Of a stretch of DNA of 35,621 nt, positions 1 to 8,895 are shown piece by piece (the stretch's first letter is position 1; each line of letters begins with the position of its first letter). The stretch covers positions 1-35,621 of the forward strand of contig JAUXDH010000007.1 in assembly GCA_030618545.1 (NCBI GenBank), written 5' to 3'. The notes beneath the pieces were generated by a model. It was not told the origin of the DNA. It saw only the letters and a program-made list of their open reading frames with translations, and ran no database searches. Both the position numbers and the translations under genes were made by a program. Source of the stretch: Chlorobiota bacterium (GTDB lineage Bacteria > Bacteroidota > Bacteroidia > Bacteroidales > F082).

Positions 1-843
1 CGTGAAGAAATCCAGAATTCATTTTCTATTGGGAAGGATGGGGTTTATATTGTTTCCAATTATGCTTTATACAAACTACATTTTAACGAGGAGAACAAAC
101 AGATTGAGCTTGATCCAAAATGGGTTGAAGCATACAAGGAAGGTGACTTGGTTTATAACAACGATAGACAGGTCAAGCCCGGCCAGTTGAATGCCGGAAG
201 CGGAACTACCCCCACCCTGATGGATGATCGCTTTGTGGCCATTTGTGATAACGACTCACTCCAGGTAAACCTTTGTATTTACTCGCAGGAAACCGGACTG
301 CTGGTCTCTAAGCACAAATTATTTACCAATGCCGGCGCCGCGGTAGAAAACTCAGTTGTTGCCTATGACAACAGTTTCATTCTCGCTAATACTTATGGTT
401 ATGAGGACCCGTTTGAAGACAATATAACCCCCGGTGGCATCATGCGCTTTGATTACAATGAGACGAAAGGAATTTTTGAAGTGGTTGAAAACTGGCCGGC
501 AAGTGGCAATTACGACTGCAAAACAGCCACTCCGAAATTATCCACACCGGTAGGGATGATGTATGTGTACAACCGTTCGGATGACGACTACGATGGCCAT
601 TACGACTGGCAAATCACCGGTATTGATTACAAGACAGGATTAAGGGTGTTTTACATCAAACCATATTTCGAAAAAGGTCATTTTGGTGACAACATCAATT
701 TCCTGCTGAAGTGGGGGTCTCTGGGCTCAAAGCATTACGACCGCAAAGTGTTTAATAACATCTGGGGTACTTTTACTTTCGGCCCGGGCAATAGTTTTTA
801 CATCGGCGCTTATCGGGGATTTATAAGAGTATCCTCTGATTAG
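1..843 (+). CDS. Secreted beta-propeller-like protein, 3' part (start outside window)
   Basis: Frame 1 is open from the first base to the TAG at 841-843, so about 280 codons of a longer gene are visible. The track start at 148 is an internal TTG. Recurrent short beta-strand blocks (DGVYIVSNYALYKL, DRFVAICDN, NSVVAYDNSFILAN) separated by polar loops look like blades of a PQQ-type propeller. The segment PGQLNAGSGTTPTL resembles a conserved stretch I associate with uncharacterised exported propeller proteins. No catalytic motif, membrane segment or C-terminal sorting domain is visible, and any signal peptide would be upstream of the window. No function is assigned. The fold call is from pattern only. 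Confidence 0.6.
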   Translation, partial: REEIQNSFSIGKDGVYIVSNYALYKLHFNEENKQIELDPKWVEAYKEGDLVYNNDRQVKPGQLNAGSGTTPTLMDDRFVAICDNDSLQVNLCIYSQETGLLVSKHKLFTNAGAAVENSVVAYDNSFILANTYGYEDPFEDNITPGGIMRFDYNETKGIFEVVENWPASGNYDCKTATPKLSTPVGMMYVYNRSDDDYDGHYDWQITGIDYKTGLRVFYIKPYFEKGHFGDNINFLLKWGSLGSKHYDRKVFNNIWGTFTFGPGNSFYIGAYRGFIRVSSD

Positions 844-872
844 GCCGGTTTTTCTTCCTATGATGATTACTT

Positions 873-1100
873 TTACTTTGTTTGTTTATTGTTTAGTTTA
901 TCTATTTCCATTACTTTAAGAACTATCCATAGCAAAGTCCAAAAACCTATAAGAATTAATATTATAGTTCCTGTTCTTATGGTATTGGATAACCAATAGT
1001 AAAATTCAACCTGATCCCAGAAATAAACAATACTTATTACCGCTAATACAATTAGACCGGTTTGGAAAATAATAGTCTCAATTTTAATTTTCTTATTCAT
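873..1100 (-). CDS. Small two-helix membrane protein, hypothetical
   Basis: This 75-aa ORF has a basic N-terminus (MNKKIKIE), a hydrophobic helix at about residues 10-27 (FQTGLIVLAVISIVYFW), a short aromatic loop, a second helix at about 43-62 (GTIILILIGFWTLLWIVL) and a charged C-terminus (NNKQTK). That is a plausible inner-membrane hairpin rather than a random ORF. A purine-rich AGAAAG precedes the ATG. It lies alone between a convergent plus-strand gene and the terminator of the large minus-strand gene, so it probably has its own promoter. I do not recognise a family. Confidence 0.55.
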   Translation of the reverse strand: MNKKIKIETIIFQTGLIVLAVISIVYFWDQVEFYYWLSNTIRTGTIILILIGFWTLLWIVLKVMEIDKLNNKQTK

Positions 1101-1125
1101 CTTTCTACTTAATTTGGTTGTTTCT

Positions 1126-1159
1126 TTAAAAAGCAGAGGAGCCCTGTGAGGGGCTCCTC
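1126..1159 (-). terminator. Rho-independent terminator of the 1211-aa gene
   Basis: A perfect 9-bp inverted repeat (GAGGAGCCC / GGGCTCCTC, 6-nt loop, 1136-1159) is followed on the minus strand by GCTTTTTAAA. It lies 27 bp past the stop of the T9SS-cargo gene and separates it from the small membrane protein. Confidence 0.85.
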
Positions 1160-1185
1160 AAGAAAAAGCAAAGTTGAATTGGACA

Positions 1186-4100
1186 TTATTTAACAATGCT
1201 CACACGTGAAGTCATCACCGCACCACCTTCAGAAATTTTTATAATATAGTTCCCATTCTGAAGAAATGACAGATCGACTTTGTATTTACCATAAATGCCC
1301 TCATCATTAATCACCAATGCTCCTACAATGCTATAAATCCTGATGTTCGCTTTATCAAGATTTTCTATCCAGAGTGTATTTTTCGCCGGATTAGGATAGA
1401 TTTTAATTTTCCGTGCCAGTTCTTCATTGATGCCGGTAGTTTGCATTTCAACACCAAGGCTTATGTCTGAACCATTCACAGTCAGGTTACCACTAACTTC
1501 AATATAGTCGGTTGCAATTACAGTATAGGAATATGTGCCGTCAGCCAACCCACTGATCATTGCTTTACCTTCCGCATCAGTAGTTACAGCATCAAAACCC
1601 GAAATGGTTATAGTTGCATTCGCAATTGGATTGCCTCCATCAAGATCTGTTACATTAAATGCCGCTTTGTAAGTTGCGACTTCTGTAATCTCCTCTACAA
1701 CCCAAACATCATCAAGATTCCAATTATTTATTTTATCAGAATCGCCCGAAAAGCGGAATGCAATTTGAATACTACCTGCAGTGAGATATTCTTCTCCAAG
1801 TTCAATTTGAAGAATTTCAGGATCAATATTCTTGGGAATTGTTGACCATAATGTATTCCAGCCATCTCCAGTTGAGGCAAGAATAAAAAGTTCATAATCT
1901 TCCGCAGTTTCCCCCTGGTAATTACTCACATACTGTTTCAAAATGAGTGAGGCATTGCTACGGCCTGTGAGATCCACAACCGGGGTAATAAAATCAGACT
2001 CTCCAATAGTTGCCGGATACCAACTGAACATTAACTCAGGTGCTGTGCCTCCTGCAGCCGCAGTTTCGCTTTGATACCAATTATCAGGAAGGTCACCAGT
2101 TAATTCCCAGCCAACCGGAGGCCAGTTATTAGTATCTGCAAAATCTTCACTGAAGATGATGTTAGCCAGAATCAATTCAACATTAAATTCCAGATTTTCT
2201 AACCTTACCACTTTCGTACTGGAAAGCCCGGGTAAATAGCCTGCTTTTCCATAAGAAAATAAATAGGGACCGGGTTCCACATCAGCGAAAGTTACCTGAC
2301 CTTCGGTATTTGTTAATTCTGAAAGTTCTCCGAAGTGGACAAGTACACCTTCTAATGCCGAACCATTATTGTCCACAGCAGTGACATTAACATCAGCAAA
2401 TTTTTCAATTTCTTTAACCTCCACCTTGTCTGCATTAAACACCTCTTTTGTTGCGGTATGCTGAACATAAACAACTACTTCACATAGTTCAGGTACCCAG
2501 GTAACGTCCAAAGTAAATTCAATAGGAACAATTTGCTGGCCTCCTGATAAGTCCAGTGGATAACCATTAGCCCCGTTGAACATTGCCCGGTCCACATGAT
2601 TCATTTCAAACTGGGTTTGCCAGGCGTAATCAATGTGTGATTCGGTGATAACAGCATACAATACAATTTCACCTTCAGGAAATATACTTACCGGATTAAT
2701 GTTTACATCGGCAGTAAAAGTAGTACCATCGAAGTTTACATCTTCAAGATCAACCTTAATAGGGGTTGGCATGGCCATACGATCTTCTACTATTGGAATA
2801 TAGTTATCAATCATTGATTCTGTGGCAGAACCACCGATAAACTCCTGAACACCGTCAAATTTTACAGTTGGGAATCCGGTTATTTCATAAAAGTCCTCTC
2901 TTGCAGCACTTTCCTCGGTTACATAGGGATCGCCATTATGGAATGCGATAGCGGCTACATCATATCCAAGATGTAACAGATCATCAATACCCATTGCTGC
3001 ACCCGGACAATAACCACACCATGCACCGGTAAAATCTTCGGCAACAACCATATTCCTGAACACACCATCAATTACAGTAAAATTATAAGTAGTTGTATCG
3101 TTTGCTGTATTTTCATCGCCATCCAGCATAGTCACAACAGTAGCTTCCATGTTTCCAACTTCAGTAATCCATGAATCGAAACCTACAGTCATTTCTTCAA
3201 AACCTGCAAGATCATCCATTGCCTGGATAGATTCATAAACATCATCTGAACCATTGTTAATGGTCATCTTGATATCGAAAGTGACAGTATTGCCTGAAAG
3301 GTTTTTCACAGTTACACCGGGGAGTACTTCTTCATCAACATTCATCATTGGTACGAAACCTGTAATTCCATAAGGGGTTACATCGCTTTGGGGAGGCTCC
3401 CTCAATACAATATCATCAATATGCCAGGAATTAATAAAATCACTGTTGCCTTCGAAAGTATAAGCCAGTTGGAAAGTTTCGCTTCCAACATCATCATTCG
3501 AAAAACCAAGTACTACAAATTCAGCATCAATACCTTCCTGCACATCATAAATTGCCCATATTTCATTCCAGGAGGTTCCTCCATCACTTGTGGTCTCAAT
3601 TTTTAGATTATAACCGCCTGCGTAAAGATCTAAATATTGCCTGAACTCAAGCGAAAATTCTGTATAAGCACTTGCATCAACAACAGGCGATACAAAGCGT
3701 GATACGCCATCAAAAATAGGTGAATAGGAGAATGCCAGTTCAGGAATACTGCCGCCGGCAGCATTTGATGATAAAACATTCCAGTTAGCCTCGCCATCAC
3801 CCATTACCTGCCAGTCTCCGGCTCCATTTGTAAAATCCTGAAAGAGCAATGTGCCGGCCAATACTGAAAATGAATAACTGATCTCATCGTTGTCAGGGTT
3901 TTCATCGCCATTAAGCATGCTAGTAACATAGACGGTAAATTGCCCTTCAACTGATGTTGTCCAGGAGTCAAAAGTGGCTGTTGCAGATTCAGTTGAACCA
4001 AGATCGGTTATGGTAGCGGTTGAAGTGTAAACATCGGATGTGCCATCATTGATCCGTATATTAACATCGAAACTAACTGTTTCGCTTCCGTAATTGAAAA

Positions 4101-4821
4101 CATCTGCTGTTGGAGTCAGTTCAATCCCAACATCATTAACAATATCAATGCCTCCAATTGAAGTGGGGGCAACATCTTTTTCAAGGCTTTCCTCTAACAG
4201 GACATCATCGATGCTCCAGCCATCAGTAAAATCACTATTTCCATCATAAGTAAAAGCAATCTGAAAAGTCTCTGAACCAACATCTGCATTATCAATTCCA
4301 ACTAAAACTGCTTCCGGTCCTACATCACCCCCAGCTATATAAAGTGACCAGGCTTCATTCCAGTTGATACCATCGCTTGATGTTTCAACCTTTATGGTGT
4401 AATCAGCAACATAATCATTCAAATAATGTTTGAATGACAAAAGCAGTGCGGTCATTCCAGATGTATTCACTGCTGTAGAAGCTAATTTGGAATTTCCATC
4501 AAATACAGGCGCATATTGAAGTCTGGCTTCAGGAGACTCGCCACCGGCCGCATTTGTTTCAGATACAATCCAATTATCCTGTCCATCCCCAATAATTGCC
4601 CATCCTTCAGGAGGGAAAACCCCACTCGAGAAATCTTCGTCAATCAGACCTGCTCTGTCGCGCAGATTGGAGATTGTTGTAAGATCAGAAGTAATCTTTG
4701 TTACCCCAAAATCCGCCTGGATTCTGTGTTTGGGCAAAGGTTCATGTCTTTGCCCGTACGCACCGGCAAAAAATGACAGGGCAATAAGCCCGATAAATAA
4801 TCGTAAAAAATCTTTTTTCAT
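1186..4821 (-). CDS. T9SS-exported multidomain adhesin-like protein with Omp28/thioredoxin-like module
   Basis: 1211 aa. A Sec signal peptide (MKKDFLRLFIGLIALSFFAG, to about residue 24) is followed by a choice-of-anchor J/MAM-like jelly roll (~60-210), a CARDB-like beta segment, a second J domain (~325-475), another beta segment, and an Omp28-related module containing AWCGYCPG (~597-605). Then come two carboxypeptidase-regulatory-like domains (~807-865 and ~1048-1125) flanking a third J domain (~885-1040), and a T9SS type A sorting domain (IKIYPNPAKN, ~1143 to the end). The J domains repeat the signatures SETNAAGG/SSNAAGG/SETAAAGG and W-IDD. The product should be secreted or surface-anchored through the Por system. 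The CGYC pair suggests a redox-active or structural disulfide. The substrate is unknown. The gene has its own -7 element and terminator, so it is monocistronic. Confidence 0.9.
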   Translation of the reverse strand: MKKDFLRLFIGLIALSFFAGAYGQRHEPLPKHRIQADFGVTKITSDLTTISNLRDRAGLIDEDFSSGVFPPEGWAIIGDGQDNWIVSETNAAGGESPEARLQYAPVFDGNSKLASTAVNTSGMTALLLSFKHYLNDYVADYTIKVETSSDGINWNEAWSLYIAGGDVGPEAVLVGIDNADVGSETFQIAFTYDGNSDFTDGWSIDDVLLEESLEKDVAPTSIGGIDIVNDVGIELTPTADVFNYGSETVSFDVNIRINDGTSDVYTSTATITDLGSTESATATFDSWTTSVEGQFTVYVTSMLNGDENPDNDEISYSFSVLAGTLLFQDFTNGAGDWQVMGDGEANWNVLSSNAAGGSIPELAFSYSPIFDGVSRFVSPVVDASAYTEFSLEFRQYLDLYAGGYNLKIETTSDGGTSWNEIWAIYDVQEGIDAEFVVLGFSNDDVGSETFQLAYTFEGNSDFINSWHIDDIVLREPPQSDVTPYGITGFVPMMNVDEEVLPGVTVKNLSGNTVTFDIKMTINNGSDDVYESIQAMDDLAGFEEMTVGFDSWITEVGNMEATVVTMLDGDENTANDTTTYNFTVIDGVFRNMVVAEDFTGAWCGYCPGAAMGIDDLLHLGYDVAAIAFHNGDPYVTEESAAREDFYEITGFPTVKFDGVQEFIGGSATESMIDNYIPIVEDRMAMPTPIKVDLEDVNFDGTTFTADVNINPVSIFPEGEIVLYAVITESHIDYAWQTQFEMNHVDRAMFNGANGYPLDLSGGQQIVPIEFTLDVTWVPELCEVVVYVQHTATKEVFNADKVEVKEIEKFADVNVTAVDNNGSALEGVLVHFGELSELTNTEGQVTFADVEPGPYLFSYGKAGYLPGLSSTKVVRLENLEFNVELILANIIFSEDFADTNNWPPVGWELTGDLPDNWYQSETAAAGGTAPELMFSWYPATIGESDFITPVVDLTGRSNASLILKQYVSNYQGETAEDYELFILASTGDGWNTLWSTIPKNIDPEILQIELGEEYLTAGSIQIAFRFSGDSDKINNWNLDDVWVVEEITEVATYKAAFNVTDLDGGNPIANATITISGFDAVTTDAEGKAMISGLADGTYSYTVIATDYIEVSGNLTVNGSDISLGVEMQTTGINEELARKIKIYPNPAKNTLWIENLDKANIRIYSIVGALVINDEGIYGKYKVDLSFLQNGNYIIKISEGGAVMTSRVSIVK

Positions 4822-4857
4822 AATAAATAAATTTTAATTGTTAAATAAATCCACGGG

Positions 4858-4865
4858 CAAAAGTA
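4858..4865 (-). promoter_or_regulatory. Bacteroidota -7 element (TACTTTTG) for the T9SS-cargo gene
   Basis: TACTTTTG on the minus strand matches the TAnnTTTG consensus and lies 36 bp upstream of the ATG at 4821, giving a leader of about 30 nt. No clear TTTG -33 element sits at the usual spacing. Confidence 0.55.
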
Positions 4866-4918
4866 TTGGGATGTATAATGCTATTAGTAAAAACAGGCGG
4901 TACAGTACCAAGACATGG

Positions 4919-4948
4919 ATAAAAAACTACCGGGACATTACCGGGACA
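4919..4948. repeat. TACCGGGACA direct repeat; 17-mer shared with position 25245
   Basis: TACCGGGACA occurs twice at an 11-bp period (4928-4937, 4939-4948). The string ATAAAAAACTACCGGGA at 4919-4935 recurs exactly at 25245-25261. There it forms the 3' arm and T-tract of a minus-strand terminator. Here no complementary arm lies nearby, so it is either a broken terminator or a stray repeat. It lies just past the 3' end of the TPR-HTH gene. Confidence 0.6.
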
Positions 4949-4999
4949 AGATTTGCATGATGCAGATAACTAATGAATTAATAATGATCTTGCTTGATA

Positions 5000-6622
5000 T
5001 TAGTAAGATTGCAGGAAAGAGGAAAGATTTGTCTCGCTTCCGGTTAAATTCAACTTTTTCCTTAACCGCGTGCGTGCCTTTTCAACACTCGGTATTTCGA
5101 GATGGGAAATTTCTGAAATCTCTTTGCTGTTCATATTTAATTTAAGGAATGCACACAAACGTTTTTCATTTTGTGTCACCTCAGGAAAATCGATACTTAG
5201 CTTTTCAAAAAAAGATGGATGCACCTCTGTAAATTCCTTATCAAAAGACTCAAGAATATTCGTTTTCTTGTTCATTTTAAGACTGGCAACAATTTCGTTT
5301 ATATTCTTTTGGTTCTCTTCTTTGAAATCCACTCCCGGTGAAGAGAGTCTGTTAAGTATATCATTAATCATTTCGTTCATGCTGCTTAAATGCATGGTTT
5401 TCGTAATTAACTCACGTGATTTAGCATCAATCTCTTTTTTAAGAAGTTCTTTTTCAATCTCAAGTTTTTCCTTTACAAGCTGATCTTTTTTTGATTTAAG
5501 TCGTTGCAGATAAAAAAGGGCAAATGCAATACTCACCGTAAATACCAGTAAAGTGATAATGGTCCAATATAAAAGGGTCTGGTTTTTATGTTTTAACTCC
5601 GACAATTTAATTTCTCTCTCAAACTTATAAACCATATTTAACCTGTCAATTTCGCTAAGCCGGTTGTTTTGCATCAGCGAATCGCTTTTTGCTTTTATTT
5701 GATTCAGCAATTGATAAGCCGTTTTAATATCCCCTTCTGATTCATAGATTTCTTTTAAATGCAACATGGCTTTGATCTCCATGTCACGATTGCTCATTAA
5801 TTTTGATTTTTCAATCGCCATCAAAGAATAGTGTTTTGATTGTTTCAAATCATTGATTCTGAAATAATAGATCCCCATGTTGTTGTAAATCCATGGCAAC
5901 AAACGATCAAAGTCATATTCCAGAGCTAATTGCAGACTGCGATTCAAGTATGTTATAGCCTGCTCCATTTCGCCTGATGCGTTATAAATGTTCCCGATAT
6001 TCATATAATTGGTGGATAACCAGAGCCGGTTTTTACTTTTTTCATTTATTTCAGCAGCTTTTTCGTAGTAGATAATGGCGATGCTGTCGTTGCCTTTTGA
6101 AGCATAAGCAACTCCAAAATTATTATATAAGGCTGCTATAAGTGAGTCGTTTTCGATTGTTTTAAAAGCCTCTAATGCCTGGTTGTAATAGGCAATCTCT
6201 TCATCGTATAAGCCTAAACTATTTTTCAGGTTACCGATGCTGTTGAAAAGTTTGCCCTGAAGGTATTTGTCATTAATGTTTTTCGCAATAACCATTGATT
6301 CAAGTAAAAACTTTTCAGCAATATCATAATCATAATCAATAAATATCCGGGCCATAAAAAAATTGCCATAAGCTATTCCTTTCTGATTATTACTTTTCTT
6401 TGATAAAACAAGTAGCTGATCCGCATAATCTCTTGTCTTATCCGGATCTTTCCACACATAAAATTCTGCCAGTTTAATGAGGATCTCGATTTTTTCTTCA
6501 ACATTATCTGTCGTTACTAACTTTCGGTCAAGACTATCAGGATTAAATGCTCCATTAGCGTTACCCGCACTGGTAAAACCAAATAAAAAAGCGAACAATA
6601 TAAACCACAATTGATATAACAT
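5000..6622 (-). CDS. Membrane-anchored TPR sensor with C-terminal LuxR-like HTH
   Basis: 540 aa. An N-terminal export signal (MLYQLWFILFAFLFGF, to ~24) precedes about six tetratricopeptide repeats (~50-310; e.g. YNNFGVAYASKGN, YMNIGNIYNASGEM, YNNMGIYYFRINDL). One transmembrane helix (~351-373, LYWTIITLLVFTVSIAF) follows, then a cytoplasmic coiled coil (KSKKDQLVKEKLEIEKELL) and an HTH (~470-535, NMNSKEISEISHLEIPSVEK). Proteins with this layout are common in Bacteroidota. They are thought to bind peptides or proteins in the periplasm and regulate transcription directly, without a kinase; that role is inferred here. A -7 element TACTTTTG lies at 6651-6658, 28 bp upstream of the ATG. No target gene is evident beside it. 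Confidence 0.88.
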   Translation of the reverse strand: MLYQLWFILFAFLFGFTSAGNANGAFNPDSLDRKLVTTDNVEEKIEILIKLAEFYVWKDPDKTRDYADQLLVLSKKSNNQKGIAYGNFFMARIFIDYDYDIAEKFLLESMVIAKNINDKYLQGKLFNSIGNLKNSLGLYDEEIAYYNQALEAFKTIENDSLIAALYNNFGVAYASKGNDSIAIIYYEKAAEINEKSKNRLWLSTNYMNIGNIYNASGEMEQAITYLNRSLQLALEYDFDRLLPWIYNNMGIYYFRINDLKQSKHYSLMAIEKSKLMSNRDMEIKAMLHLKEIYESEGDIKTAYQLLNQIKAKSDSLMQNNRLSEIDRLNMVYKFEREIKLSELKHKNQTLLYWTIITLLVFTVSIAFALFYLQRLKSKKDQLVKEKLEIEKELLKKEIDAKSRELITKTMHLSSMNEMINDILNRLSSPGVDFKEENQKNINEIVASLKMNKKTNILESFDKEFTEVHPSFFEKLSIDFPEVTQNEKRLCAFLKLNMNSKEISEISHLEIPSVEKARTRLRKKLNLTGSETNLSSFLQSY

Positions 6623-6931
6623 GCCTGATCTGAGATGATTTGCAGATACTCAAAAGTAGACTTTTTTCAAAAACAGATTCATTATACATTCCAAAATGCA
6701 TACTTTCGCTTATGATCAGGAATTGGAAATATTACTAGCTTGCCGGTGCGTACTCAGGATATCAATAAATCAGCGCTCGTTTTACTCTCAGTATACCTTT
6801 TGTATACTCCAAATATTATGTGCAATCAAATAATTTCAATTTCTTTATTTTCTTATTTTTATGGTTTTAGGGCTGGACTCATGTTTTTGTATTTCCCGAA
6901 TTCAATTAATCTCAAATAAAATAGTTTAACA
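6623..6931. other. Divergent intergenic region with a 7-bp palindrome
   Basis: This 309-bp gap separates the divergent TPR-HTH and AI-2E-family genes. It contains AGTATAC-CTTTT-GTATACT (6790-6808), a perfect 7-bp inverted repeat of operator size, and the minus-strand -7 element at 6651-6658. No ORF or RNA gene is visible. The palindrome could be a binding site for a regulator of the permease gene, but its distance from the ATG (123 bp) leaves this open. Confidence 0.45.
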
Positions 6932-8008
6932 ATGGAAACAAACGACAAAGTTTACAGATTTACCATCCGCCTTGTTCTGGCTATGTTAATCGTTTACATC
7001 CTGATTATCGGAAAATCATTTTTGACGCCCCTGGTATGGGCTATTGTTATTGGGCTGGCAAGTATTCAGTTCATCGAAAAGATCAAGCAAAAATCAAAAA
7101 TGCCTGTCGGTCTTATCATCTTATCTTATCTGTTGATGATCGTTACCGTTATTTTCCTGACCTTTTATTTCTTCTATGTTGAGTTAAGCCACATTATTGC
7201 GGACCTGCCGGAAATAAATGACAAAATAACTTCCAGCCTGCATAGTATTTCTGTAAGTCTGCAAGGCTCCGGTATACATGTCCCTGATCATATCGATAAA
7301 CAATTGATCAATGGATGGGTGGAAAATAACTCCGACTCAATTTTCGGATTTATCAGCGGTTTTGGTGAAAGCATCGGGCACCTGGTTTTAGGCGCTTTTT
7401 ATTTGTTCTTTATTCTTTTTTACGGTGACCTGGTTCCGCAATTTTTTGAAAACAAAATAAAAAATGAAAAGAAAAGGGAAGCTTTGAAAGAAAATACCAA
7501 CAAAGCCATCAGTATTATTAAAAGTTATATCGTAGGATTATTGATACTGGCTTTAATAACCGCCGTGTTTGTGTATATCATCTTACTTATATTTGGAGTG
7601 GAATATGCAATATTTTTTGCTGTGTTACTCGGGGTGCTGAGTTTAATTCCCTTTATCGGCAACCCAGTCGGAATTATTATTGTTGGGTTATTTACATTGC
7701 TGACAAAAGACTCACTCACAACTCCGATCCTCGTTGTGGTCTTTATCTGGATCACAAATGTTATCCATGAAAATGTGATCAGACCGTGGCTGATGGGCGA
7801 CAGGCTGCAAATAAACGCCTTCGTAGTTTTCATCTCTGTAATTATCGGAGGATTGTTGTGGGGAGTATCGGGTATGATTTTGTTTATCCCACTGGCAGGT
7901 ATTATTAAAGTGGCCCTGATGTATAGCGAAGAAACCTCGCATTATGCAATTTTACTTGGTGAAAAGCCTAAAAAGGAAAAACGGAAGCGGGTAAGAAAAG
8001 GGGTATAG
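6932..8008 (+). CDS. AI-2E family transporter (PerM/YdiK type)
   Basis: 358 aa, typical length. It has two early helices (~15-50), a third (~60-85), a soluble segment with heptad-like residues (~90-140), then five more helices in pairs (~145-335) and a strongly basic tail (KKEKRKRVRKG). The second half holds the family signatures LIPFIGNPVGI and the NVIHENVIRPWLMGDRLQIN region. The family exports autoinducer-2 or other small solutes, or exchanges Na+/H+, depending on the member, so the substrate cannot be read from sequence. The ATG at 6932 follows an A/T-rich leader with no Shine-Dalgarno, as is usual here. Downstream is a dense hairpin/tandem repeat that may act as its transcript end. Confidence 0.9.
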   Translation: METNDKVYRFTIRLVLAMLIVYILIIGKSFLTPLVWAIVIGLASIQFIEKIKQKSKMPVGLIILSYLLMIVTVIFLTFYFFYVELSHIIADLPEINDKITSSLHSISVSLQGSGIHVPDHIDKQLINGWVENNSDSIFGFISGFGESIGHLVLGAFYLFFILFYGDLVPQFFENKIKNEKKREALKENTNKAISIIKSYIVGLLILALITAVFVYIILLIFGVEYAIFFAVLLGVLSLIPFIGNPVGIIIVGLFTLLTKDSLTTPILVVVFIWITNVIHENVIRPWLMGDRLQINAFVVFISVIIGGLLWGVSGMILFIPLAGIIKVALMYSEETSHYAILLGEKPKKEKRKRVRKGV

Positions 8009-8151
8009 AGGTATATGGTTATAAGAGTATATGGGTATAAGGGTATAGGGGTTATATTCCCGTATAACCCTATACCCCTATACCCCCTATTCCTTTATAC
8101 CCCTATTCCCTTTATACCCCCTATTCCCTCTATAACCTATCCCCCTTATCC
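8001..8151. repeat. GGTATA/TATACC low-complexity inverted and tandem repeat
   Basis: The first half is built of GGGTATA-like units and the second of TATACCCC-like units. They meet at a hairpin (GTATAGGGGTTATA / TATAACCCTATAC, loop TTCCCG, 8043-8075, one bulge). The right half continues as roughly 18-bp tandem units TTTATACCCCTATTCCC. It starts at the last codons of the upstream permease gene. No T-tract follows, so it is not a classical terminator. Confidence 0.8.
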
Positions 8152-8223
8152 TGGAATTCAACAATAATTTTTGATAAGAAAGTTTCAGTTTTAATTTAGT
8201 ACTGATTAGACACAACCGATAAA

Positions 8224-8868
8224 ATGAATTATCTTAAGAAAATCCTAACCATCCTTCTGATATCAATATTAATGATATCGTGCAGTACCAGCACAAAAGT
8301 TATTGGCACCTGGAAGAAAAGCGAAGAGAAGATTTATGATTATAGTAAGATTGTTATTCTGGGAATAGCCCACGATGCGGCTACCCGGAAAGTGTTTGAG
8401 ATGGCCATTGAAGAACGTATGCTCGCCGATGGATATGCTGCTGAGGGTGCACTGGATTTCCTGCCTCCCAATGCCAATGAAGACAACACTTCTCCTGAAG
8501 TAGTGATGGCGTTCTTTAAATCGGCGAAAGTAGATGCCGTAATGACAATCAGTTTGATGGAAGTTGATGATAGCAGACGTTATGTTCCGGGAACCGTTTA
8601 CTTCTTCCCCTATTACAGTACTTACACATTCTACGATCACTATGTCGAGTACTATGATTATGTTTATGTACCCGGATTCTACACCGGAGAGATGGATGTA
8701 TTTCTGGAAGCTAACCTGTTTGATTTTGAAACAGGCGACCTGATCTGGTCGGCGCAAACCGAGACAATGGATCTTAACAGTATTTCAGAAATTGCAAACA
8801 GTTATGCTGATGTATTGGTTGATGACCTGCTAAACAGCAAAATATTAATTTCATCCACTAATAAATGA
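8224..8868 (+). CDS. Putative outer-membrane lipoprotein, DUF4136-like
   Basis: 214 aa. A lipoprotein signal peptide ends in the lipobox ILMISC (Cys at ~20), so the mature protein should be lipid-anchored and periplasm-facing. The body alternates strands and helices: KIVILGIAHDAATRKVFE, a Y/F-rich stretch (YFFPYYSTYTFYDHYVEYY) and LEANLFDFETGDLIWSAQTE. The last stretch is typical of small envelope lipoproteins in the DUF4136/YajG-like group, where a TonB-C-like fold is suspected. It is 27 bp upstream of corA on the same strand and may be co-transcribed. Function is unknown, and the family assignment is by resemblance only. Confidence 0.7.
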   Translation: MNYLKKILTILLISILMISCSTSTKVIGTWKKSEEKIYDYSKIVILGIAHDAATRKVFEMAIEERMLADGYAAEGALDFLPPNANEDNTSPEVVMAFFKSAKVDAVMTISLMEVDDSRRYVPGTVYFFPYYSTYTFYDHYVEYYDYVYVPGFYTGEMDVFLEANLFDFETGDLIWSAQTETMDLNSISEIANSYADVLVDDLLNSKILISSTNK

Positions 8869-8895
8869 TATTTTCACCCATTCAATTTTTTGACG

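Noticed and set aside
4915-5145. 76-aa plus-strand ORF
   Set aside because: Mostly antisense to the TPR-HTH gene, with no recognisable protein pattern.
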